Source: an uncultured Mycoplasmataceae bacterium
Lineage (GTDB): Bacteria > Bacillota_I > Bacilli_A > Mycoplasmatales > Mycoplasmoidaceae
Direction of reading: 5' to 3'
Assembly (NCBI GenBank): GCA_949283985.1
Contig: CASDUM010000109.1
Span: 1 to 9,259 of the forward strand
DNA length: 9,259 nucleotides
Made by a program: the position numbers and the translations under genes. The notes under the pieces were generated by a model. The model ran no database searches. It was not told the origin of the DNA and saw only the letters and a list, made by a program, of their open reading frames with translations. Below, piece after piece: positions 1 to 6,081 of this stretch (the stretch's first letter is position 1; each line of letters starts with the position of its first letter).

Positions 1-115
1 ATATTGCATTGAATTTATTTAAAGTAGATAACATCAAGAAAATTGATAATGCTAAAATCACACATGTCAATATTACTTTAATAAATTTAATAATTCTTTT
101 AAACTTTTTTATCAT
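1..115 (-). CDS. N-terminus of a membrane-anchored or exported protein (partial)
   Basis: An open frame begins at the ATG at 115-113 and runs off the left edge, giving 38 complete residues. The start MIKKFKRIIKFIK is strongly basic. It is followed by a hydrophobic stretch at about residues 13-32 (VILTCVILALSIFLMLSTL), the layout of a signal-anchor or signal peptide. Cys17 lies inside the hydrophobic stretch but the context ILTC fits a lipobox poorly, so I do not call it a lipoprotein. No Shine-Dalgarno precedes the ATG; a TATAAT sits 6 nt upstream, which suggests a leaderless mRNA. The family cannot be told from this fragment. A chance open frame is unlikely given the signal-like composition and the well-placed promoter, but not excluded. 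Confidence 0.7.
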   Translation of the reverse strand, partial: MIKKFKRIIKFIKVILTCVILALSIFLMLSTLNKFNAI

Positions 116-121
116 ATTTTA

Positions 122-130
122 ATTATAACA
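122..130 (-). promoter_or_regulatory. Extended -10 promoter (TGTTATAAT), probably leaderless
   Basis: On the minus strand the sequence reads TGTTATAAT (130 to 122), matching the extended -10 form TGnTATAAT. Six bases separate the hexamer from the ATG at 115, which puts the expected transcription start on or next to the A of the start codon. No convincing -35 box is visible 16-18 bp upstream, which is usual for extended -10 promoters. That it drives the left-edge gene is inferred from position. Confidence 0.6.
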
Positions 131-225
131 AAATGTGAATTGCATTAATAAAGTATTTCTTATTTTTTATTATTTTATCTATTTTAATTTAAGAATAGAA
201 CTATATATTATGAGTGCATTATTTA

Positions 226-274
226 AAAATAAAAACAAATATGAATAATAACTAAATAAGTTATTTCATATTTG
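226..274 (-). terminator. Rho-independent terminator of the ispF-hpt-ftsH-HAD operon
   Basis: On the minus strand, 274 to 259 pairs with 253 to 236: a 16-bp stem with a two-base bulge (246-247) and a five-base loop (254-258). It is followed at once by TTTTTATTTTT (235 to about 225). It lies about 20 nt past the stop codon of the HAD-like gene, the expected place for the end of the leftward transcript. The T-tract is only on the minus-strand exit side, so it is directional. Confidence 0.75.
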
Positions 275-292
275 AGTTATATTTATGTAGTT

Positions 293-1141
293 TTACTTTA
301 AAAATTTTTCTTTTAATGATACACAAATTAATTTTGATAAATCACCAACATAAGTAAATTCAGATAGTTTTTTTAATGCATCTGGAGATTCTTCATTACA
401 AATATTGTATCCAGTAACTTTAAACAATTCAATATCTGAATATGTATATCCAATTGACACAATATCTTCAATTTTCATATTATATTGTTTATCTTTTTTC
501 TTTATTGTATCAATCGCATATGAAATTGTTGAATTCAATGGATATATATTAATTGTATTTGAATCTACAAATGAAGAGTTGAATACAGAACCATATTTTT
601 TTAATAAATTAAAAATATGTGTAATATCATTTTTATTATCTAAAGAAATAGAAATACAAGAAATATTTTTATTAGGTTCGAATTTGTCTATTTCAGAATA
701 CTCTATCTTCTTAGTATCTAATTCCTTCTTGTCTTTAATATATGAGATAGAGTCCATTTTAAGTAAATTTATTTCTCCATTAGATTTAGATATCTTAATA
801 GATAGTTTATTTACTTCTTCGAATACAATTCTTTCCAACACTCCTTCAATTGTTCTAATTTCTTGGTCAGAAAAAACTCTATTTGATAAATATTTTTCTG
901 TTGAACAATTATATATTTGAGCGCCATTATAAGCTATTAAATAGCAATCTTTATTTAAAAATAAATTATTTTTAATTTCAATTAATTTATTTATATCCAT
1001 TGATGAGATTAGTGAAATTTTATATTCTGAATCAATCATTGAATTTAACACTTTTCTATGATCAGATAAATATAAATTATTTCATTCATCATTTTTATAA
1101 AATAAATTTTCTATTCTAATTATTATTCATTTATTTACCAT
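293..1141 (-). CDS. HAD-superfamily (Cof-like, subfamily IIB) protein, probably catalytically dead
   Basis: This 282-aa protein starts at ATG 1141-1139, 18 nt after the ftsH stop, with GAGAT upstream as a weak ribosome site. Two in-frame TGA codons give Trp5 and Trp20. The C-terminal half resembles Cof/YidA-type sugar-phosphate phosphatases: DIVSIGYTYSDIELF at about 226-240 followed by an NICNEESPDALKKLSEF segment, and YNGAQIYN near 71-78, as in the family's NG(A/G) cap-entry motif. Key residues are missing. The N-terminal DxDGT motif is replaced by RIENL (9-13), the motif III Lys aligns with Ile206, and GDxxND has become GYTYSD, leaving only Asp236. Family membership is fairly sure from the length and C-terminal pattern. 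Loss of phosphatase activity is inferred, since the nucleophile Asp is absent. It may be a binding or regulatory pseudoenzyme, perhaps linked to FtsH by operon position. Confidence 0.8.
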
Positions 1142-1159
1142 ATTATCTCATTTCAGAAA

Positions 1160-3343
1160 TTATTGTTTCTTTTTAGAAGAACTTTCTTTTTTATTAGAAG
1201 CTTTTTTCATTTCTTGTTTTGCTTCTATTGCTTCTTTAGGTAATTTTAAATTCTTATGAATGTATTCAATTTGTTCTCTTGTAATTGTTTCTAATATAAT
1301 TAAAGCTTCTACAATCAAGTCTAATTCTTTTTTATTTTTCTTAATTGTATTTATAGCTCTTTTATATTGTTCATCAATTATTTTATTAACTTCTTTATCA
1401 ATTGCTAATGCTGTTTCATCAGAATATAATTTTGATGCATATGGATTAACAGTTCCTTCAGAAGGTACAAATTGTGTCATTCCTAGTGAACTCATCCCTA
1501 ATTGCATAACCATTGATCTAACAATATTTGTAACTTTATATAAGTCATTTGATGCACCGGTTGATACTTTTTCTTTTCCATAAATAAATTCTTCAGCAGC
1601 TCTACCACCTAGTGCACTTGAAATAATAGATAATAAATCATCTTTACGTTGAATAGACATTTCTTGTTTCTCAGGAGTGGATAATGTGTATCCAGCTGTT
1701 CTACCTCTTGGAATAATAGTAATTTTTTCAACAATATCAGCCCCTGGATTATGTAATCCTACCAGAGCATGTCCAGCTTCATGATATGCAATTTGTTCTT
1801 TTTCTTCTTTAGTTATTACTCTTGTTTGTTTAGCAGGTCCAGCAATAACTCTATCAATTGCTTCATCTAATTCTTTCATTCCAATTGTATTTTTATTTTC
1901 TCTAACAGCAAGGAGAGTTGCTTCATTTAAAACGTTTTCAAGTTGAGCGCCTGAAAAACCTGGTGTTCTTCTTGCGATTTCTTCTAGTTTAACTGATGAA
2001 GAAATATTTTTATTTCTTGAATGGATTTTAAGGATTTCTACTCTTTCTTTGATGTCTGGCAGATTAATTTGAACTTGTCTATCAAATCTTCCTGGTCTTA
2101 AAATGGCTGGGTCTAATACATCTAGTCTATTAGTTGCAGCTATTACTATAACCCCTGAATTAGTTGAGAATCCATCCATTTCAGCTAATAATTGGTTAAT
2201 AGTTTGATCTGCAATTCCTCCACTAGCACCAGCAATTTCATTCTTACCTCTTTTTGATGCAACAGAATCAATTTCATCTATAAAAATAATTGAAGGTGCA
2301 GCAGTACTAGCTTTTTTAAATAAATCTCTAACTCTCTTAGCACCAACACCTACTAACATGTCTTCAAATGAGGATCCAGCAGCTTCAAAAAATGGAACTC
2401 CAGCTTCTCCTGCAACCGCCTTTGCTAGCAGTGTTTTACCTGTGCCAGGAGGACCATAAAGAATAACTCCTTTTGGTGCTCTAGCTCCCATTGCAGCATA
2501 TTTACCTGGATTTTTTAAATAATCTACTAATTCCATTAATTCATTTTTTTCTTCTTTAATTCCTGCAACATCACTAAATTTAATATTTGTTTGTGCAAGT
2601 TTAGCTGGTGATTTACCTATTCCAAATAATGAATCTCCACCGCCTGAACCAGTTTGAGCTCTCATCAATCTGAAAGACATAAACACCATTGCAAAAATTA
2701 ATATGGTAGGTAATAAATTAATTAAAACTGAAAAGAAACTTGGTGAAACAACCTGAGCTTGTGCAGATACTACTGCATTGTAAAAAGAAATTTTTTCACC
2801 AGTTAATGATGTACTAGTGGCACTCATATCAACAACTTCTACACCATTAATACTTACTTTTTCTGCATTATCCTTTCATCCATAAAATGAAACTCCAGTA
2901 AATAATCCACCATTTAAAGTAAATTTCAATTGATTAGAAGTAGTTCCAAAAGTCGCAGTTAAATTAGAATCTTCTTTAATAGTATATGTTTTTCCATCAG
3001 ATAATTGCAGTTTTCCGTCTTTATATGTTTTAACTTTATATATTGGAGGTGTTCAGTTTGCTGCAGTTATTCAGAAAATAATACCACCAGTAACTAAAAC
3101 AACAATAGATCAAATAATGATTCTTTTTTTTCTTTTTCGCAATTTTGCATCTTCTTCCCTTTTTTTTGCAGGGTCTGGTTTAAAGTTTTCTTGTTTAAAC
3201 TTATCTAAATCATTTTCAGAATTAACTTTATTTAACTTAGATTCAGATTTTATGTCTTGATTGATTTCTTTTTCTTCTTTGTTATCTTCTACTTTACTTT
3301 CCTCGACATCAATAGAAAATAAATTTTGTCATCTCTTTTTCAT
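1160..3343 (-). CDS. ftsH: ATP-dependent zinc metalloprotease FtsH
   Basis: FtsH is the membrane-anchored AAA+ protease that extracts and degrades misassembled membrane proteins and some soluble regulators. The 727-aa reading needs five TGA codons as Trp, all before residue 160. A charged cytosolic stretch (1-73) precedes TM1 (about 74-95), an external domain of roughly 100 residues, and TM2 (about 204-224). Walker A GPPGTGKT is at 297-304, Walker B IIFIDEID at 352-359 and the second region of homology NRLDVLDPAILRPGRFDR at 405-422. The zinc site is HEAGH with His521, Glu522 and His525, and Asp600 in TGASND is the likely third ligand. The tail is Lys-rich. The pore loop reads MLVG instead of the usual MFVG. 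The start at 3343 follows a strong AAGGAAGA site and lies 1 nt after the hpt stop. A later ATG at 2827 would delete TM1 and is rejected. Confidence 0.97.
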
Positions 3344-3344
3344 A

Positions 3345-3914
3345 TTAAATATCTTCCTTTTCTATTATTTCATTTTTTAGAACACCTACAAATTCATAAT
3401 TTCTACATTTTTCTTTATAGTCTAAGCCAAAACCAACTAAAAATTTATGAGGGATTTTAAAACATGAGTACGCTATGTCTAAATTAACTTTTCTTCCTGT
3501 TGGTTTATCGAGTAAGGTAATTATTTTGATTGAATTTGGTTTTCTCTTTTCAAGTTCTTTAATAACATAAAAAATTGTATATCCAGAATCAACAATATCT
3601 TCTACAAGTAATACATCTTTTCCTTCAATATTAGATAAAATGTCAGTTACTATTTCAGGTTTGCCTTGTGCTTTATGTTCTCCTTTAAAACTAGAAACAA
3701 CCATAAAATCTAAAGTAATATCTCTTTCAATTTCAGTAACTAATTGTCCGATAAAAGGTATGCTACCTTTTAAAAGTCCAACCAGCACAAGATCTTTGTT
3801 TTTATCCGTATATGTATCATCAATTCATCTTGCAGCCTTTATAATTCCTTTTTTTAATTGTTTTTTTGTTATAAGGATTTCAGATACATTTTTTACATAA
3901 TCTTTTTTAACCAT
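3345..3914 (-). CDS. hpt: Hypoxanthine(-guanine) phosphoribosyltransferase
   Basis: This cytosolic purine-salvage enzyme joins hypoxanthine or guanine to PRPP to make IMP or GMP, essential in mollicutes that cannot make purines de novo. The 189-aa product has the family's usual length. LLKGS (47-51) forms the pyrophosphate-binding loop. VLLVEDIVDSGYT (101-113) is the PRPP-binding signature with the acidic pair Glu-Asp and the catalytic Asp. FLVGFGLDYKEKCRN (158-172) is the purine/Mg-binding C-terminal motif. One TGA encodes Trp30. The ATG at 3914 directly abuts the TAA of the upstream gene, and its GAGGA ribosome site lies inside that gene's last codons, implying translational coupling. The hpt-ftsH pairing is common in Firmicutes and mollicutes. 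Hypoxanthine versus guanine preference cannot be read from the sequence. Confidence 0.95.
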
Positions 3915-4673
3915 TTATTCCTCACGCATTCTCTTTATTCTTGAAAAATATTTTTTTTCTACATCTTTTTTAGTTGTAGCAACTATTTTGCTTTCTTCTT
4001 TATTTTCAATATTTATTTGTTCTTTTATAAAATCTTCATCATTATTTATAGCTTTTATAAAGCTATCAATTTTCTTTGTAGTTGCACTATTTTTAATTTC
4101 ATCACATGTTGCATTTTCTTCAATTATTTCAGAAATATTTTTATCATTTTGATATTGAATAAATTCAATCATTCTATCTTCACTAACTGGAGAAGGTTTA
4201 GAATCTATTTTTTTAATTAAAACAACACAATTTGATTGAATTTTATTATTACCAGAACTTTCTCATCTTGTTGCCTTGAAATTGATATTAGTGTTTGGAA
4301 TTAAAGAATTAAGAGTCATTAATATTTTTTCTTTGTAGTTTTTAAAATAAACTTTTTCACATATAACTGTAAAATCAATATTAACAATTTCATAATCTTG
4401 ATCTTTTAACATGAATAAAGCGTGGCTTAATATTTTTCTAGATGATAAATTTTTATTTTTTTTATCATTTTCAGGAAAATATTTACCTAAATCGCCTTTT
4501 GATAGAGCGCCATATATAGCTTCTGAAATACTATGTAGTATGATATCTCCATCTGAATATGCTTTAATTCTGTAATTACTCTCTATACATGTTCCGCCAA
4601 TTATCATTTTCTTTTTATGAAAAATATTCTTTTTTAAATTATGAATATCATTAGATTGTCCTATTTTATACAT
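3915..4673 (-). CDS. ispF: IspF-like (YgbB-fold) protein with a C-terminal charged tail
   Basis: The 252-aa frame is continuous only if the TGA at 4263-4265 is Trp137. Residues 1-155 match 2-C-methyl-D-erythritol 2,4-cyclodiphosphate synthase, which cyclises CDP-ME-2-phosphate in the MEP isoprenoid route. IGQSNDIH supplies metal ligands Asp9 and His11. MIIGG, then SDGDIILH (40-47, ligand His47), GDLGKYFPEND (60-70) and SSRKIL follow the family order. KATRWE (133-138) aligns with KATTTE, retaining the catalytic-site Glu138. The usual PKL/PKM cytidine loop and the TGRGEG segment are not recognisable (residues 105-115 and 139-148), so substrate use may differ. About 97 extra residues (156-252) are rich in Lys, Glu, Asn and Ile, with no domain I recognise. 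It is first in the operon; the ATG at 4673 follows TGAGG. From memory, M. genitalium has a similar gene (MG459) next to hpt. Confidence 0.85.
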
Positions 4674-4708
4674 AAAACCTCATAATAATAATATATATAT
4701 TTTACAAC

Positions 4709-4714
4709 ATTATA
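4709..4714 (-). promoter_or_regulatory. Candidate -10 box for the ispF-hpt-ftsH-HAD operon
   Basis: TATAAT reads on the minus strand from 4714 to 4709, about 35 nt upstream of the ispF-like ATG, giving a short 5' leader. No good -35 hexamer is present at the right spacing, and the AT-rich surroundings make chance matches common. It is the best -10 candidate ahead of the operon. Confidence 0.4.
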
Positions 4715-4768
4715 GATAGTAATTACAAAGTTTATTATTTTATGCTTTTAATATAAATATGTGGTGCA

Positions 4769-4778
4769 ACTTTAAAGT
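4769..4778. repeat. Palindrome ACTTTAAAGT, copy 1
   Basis: A perfect 10-bp palindrome in the divergent intergenic region. The same 10-mer recurs 89 bp to the right. It lies between the two divergent promoters and could be a protein-binding half of a paired operator. Chance is a fair alternative in AT-rich DNA. Confidence 0.45.
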
Positions 4779-4857
4779 AAGCAAAATTAAGTTTAAAATA
4801 TAAAGTAGTGACAAAATAAAAAAGATGCGCAAAATCACACTTTTATTACCAAAATAT

Positions 4858-4867
4858 ACTTTAAAGT
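4858..4867. repeat. Palindrome ACTTTAAAGT, copy 2
   Basis: Identical second copy of the 10-bp palindrome, 35 bp upstream of the -35-like element of the tRNA promoter. The 89-bp offset between copies is about 8.5 helical turns, so the two sites would not face the same side of straight B-DNA. Confidence 0.45.
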
Positions 4868-4902
4868 CGAAATGTGAAAATATTATGATAAATGATTATA
4901 TT

Positions 4903-4930
4903 TTGGATTTGAATAATTTGTTGATATAAT
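4903..4930 (+). promoter_or_regulatory. tRNA-Gly promoter
   Basis: TTGGAT (4903-4908) serves as a -35 element, with a 16-bp spacer to TATAAT (4925-4930). The -10 is extended by TGA just before it (TGnTATAAT form). Transcription would start about 4937, some 13 nt ahead of the tRNA. This is the best promoter match in the window. Confidence 0.75.
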
Positions 4931-4949
4931 ATAAATGTTATACAAAAGT

Positions 4950-5023
4950 GCAGATGTAGTTCAATGGTAGAACGCAACCTTGCCAAGGTCGAGACGCGGG
5001 TTCGATTCCCGTCATCTGCTCCA
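4950..5023 (+). tRNA. trnG: tRNA-Gly (anticodon GCC)
   Basis: A 74-base tRNA with CCA encoded. The acceptor stem GCAGATG (4950-4956) pairs fully with CATCTGC (5013-5019); the discriminator is T5020. The D stem is GTTC/GAAC (4959-4962/4970-4973). The anticodon loop TTGCCAA (4980-4986) carries GCC at 4982-4984, reading GGC and GGU. The T arm is GCGGG/CCCGT with loop TTCGATT (5001-5007). The anticodon stem CAACC/GGTCG has one A·C mismatch at its second pair (4976/4990). Some mollicutes read all glycine codons with a UCC tRNA alone, so a GCC species hints at a lineage with a fuller tRNA set. Confidence 0.97.
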
Positions 5024-5042
5024 TTAATAATTAAAATTACTG

Positions 5043-5084
5043 GAATTAATATATATAAAAATTAATTCTTGTTTTTTTTTTTTT
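5043..5084 (+). terminator. Rho-independent terminator of tRNA-Gly with T13 tail
   Basis: GAATTAAT (5043-5050) pairs with ATTAATTC (5061-5068) around a ten-base loop. TTG and then 13 consecutive T (5072-5084) follow. It sits 20 nt after the tRNA. The stem is AT-only except for one G-C pair, but the long T-tract makes the call reasonable. The same T13 run lies just upstream of the next gene's probable promoter. Confidence 0.65.
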
Positions 5085-5095
5085 GAATTTTGTAG

Positions 5096-5101
5096 TATAT
5101 T
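5096..5101 (+). promoter_or_regulatory. Candidate -10 box of the membrane-protein gene
   Basis: TATATT lies 29 nt before the start codon at 5131. No normal -35 hexamer is found; a -35 element at standard spacing would fall within the T13 run. The alternative is read-through from the tRNA promoter. Confidence 0.35.
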
Positions 5102-5119
5102 ATTAGTTGTTAGTATATG

Positions 5120-5125
5120 AAGGAG
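5120..5125 (+). promoter_or_regulatory. Shine-Dalgarno AAGGAG selecting the 5131 start
   Basis: AAGGAG with a five-base spacer to ATG 5131. It settles the start in favour of this ATG rather than the in-frame TTG at 5107, which has no ribosome site. Confidence 0.85.
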
Positions 5126-5130
5126 TTGCA

Positions 5131-6054
5131 ATGTCTATATTAATGTTATGTTTAGCAATATTCTCTGCATTATTTATAATTTGTTGGAAATGGTTTTATT
5201 TAAACTTCTTTTCAAAGGCAAAATTGAATAGAATTTTAAATAAAAAGATTTTTAATATAAAAATTACTGAATTTTTAAAATATGTTGTTCTTATTTTGGT
5301 TATTGCTATATATTTCTTTATTAGATGAACACCAGCACTAATAAATGTCATTAAATATAATTTATTCGTAGCTCCTCCTTCAGAATTTAGAAGCGCTAAT
5401 ATATCAATATTATTATTATTAGATCTATGTTCATTTATAGGTATATTATTACCTTTTGCATTTTTATTTGATAAAAAGAAAAAGATTGTGCCATCCATTG
5501 CTGTTCTTTCTGTTTTAGGTGGATTTGCAACTATGTTTTTTACAATTCCGGAAATGTATAGTAGACCCTTCGATGCAAAATTATTTTTTATAGGTAATCT
5601 TAACATTGGCGATGGTTCTCACGACGAGCCTTTAATGTTTATCATGCATTATTGAATGATATGCGTTGGATTAAATATTATAGTATGGCAAGATAAAATA
5701 ACATTCATAGACATCATTAAAATTATTGGTATAATACTTTTATATCTTGGACTTATTCTTGGTGTATCTAGAGGATTTAATATTCAAACTCATGTAACCG
5801 CTTTGGTAGAAGGTGATTTTGTTAAGTTAGATGATTCATATTATCTTGGTGATAAATATTATACAGCTCCTTCATATGAAGTATTTTGTGATATATTTAA
5901 TACTTCAAATTGAGAACTAGCCGCATTATCGGCTTGATCATCATTTACATGAATAACATTATTGATTGCTGGATTTAAAAATATATTCTGATTAATAAAT
6001 CATGATAAATCAATATTAATCGATGAAATGAATTTAATAGATAAAAATAAATAG
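5131..6054 (+). CDS. Polytopic membrane protein of unknown function
   Basis: A 307-aa protein read through six TGA (Trp) codons; it also uses three TGG codons. Hydrophobic segments at about 3-25, 50-66, 91-113, 119-139, 168-187, 193-212 and 265-289 suggest seven membrane helices. Lys-rich loops at 29-50 and 114-118 place those sides in the cytosol by the positive-inside rule. Polar motifs include IPEMYSRPFD (139-148), NIGDGSHDEP (158-167) and MHYW (172-175). A hydrophilic stretch (213-262) is rich in Asp, Tyr and Ser, with an Asp-Asp pair and several Tyr. The architecture recalls the YwaF/DUF5378-type integral membrane proteins of mollicutes and Firmicutes, but I cannot confirm this by eye. 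It is a single-gene unit between the tRNA terminator and a bidirectional terminator. No enzyme or transporter signature is visible. Confidence 0.9.
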
Positions 6055-6081
6055 CATAGAAAAATCCTCTATGCTATTTTT
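6049..6081. terminator. Bidirectional terminator between converging genes
   Basis: A 12-bp perfect stem, AAATAGCATAGA (6049-6060) with TCTATGCTATTT (6068-6079), closes a seven-base loop. The plus side exits into TTTTT (6077-6081); the minus side exits into TTTATTTTTAT. It serves both the membrane-protein gene, whose TAG stop (6052-6054) is inside the stem, and secA, whose TAA begins at 6082 on the minus strand. Confidence 0.9.

Larger units (their letters stand above)
4674..4949. other. Divergent intergenic region between the leftward operon and tRNA-Gly
   Basis: 276 bases without a convincing gene. It holds the operon's candidate -10 box on the minus strand, the tRNA promoter on the plus strand, and two copies of the palindrome ACTTTAAAGT. 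A 34-codon plus-strand frame (4825-4929) is present but lacks a ribosome site and overlaps the tRNA promoter. No other structure stands out. Confidence 0.8.

Noticed and set aside
65..68. Lipoprotein signal at Cys17 of the left-edge gene
   Set aside because: The residues before Cys (ILT) do not fit the lipobox consensus, and the Cys sits early in the hydrophobic stretch rather than at its end.
405..920. A plus-strand frame of 171 codons opposite the HAD-like gene
   Set aside because: It is the mirror of a real minus-strand gene, has no ribosome site, and lies wholly inside a gene with recognisable family features.
1160..2827. A 555-residue FtsH starting at the ATG at 2827
   Set aside because: The frame continues upstream through TGA (Trp) codons to ATG 3343, adding TM1 and the external domain, with a strong ribosome site.
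3915..4172. A separate small gene between hpt and ispF
   Set aside because: It is in frame with the IspF-like protein through the TGA at 4263, with no stop between and no ribosome site ahead of its ATG, so it is that protein's tail.
4825..4929. A 34-codon plus-strand frame starting MRKITLLLPKYTLK
   Set aside because: No ribosome site, it runs into the -10 box of the tRNA promoter, and a frame this short is expected by chance in AT-rich DNA under code 4.
5107..5130. TTG at 5107 as the start of the membrane protein
   Set aside because: ATG 5131 has an optimally spaced AAGGAG; the TTG has no ribosome site and would place that AAGGAG inside the gene.
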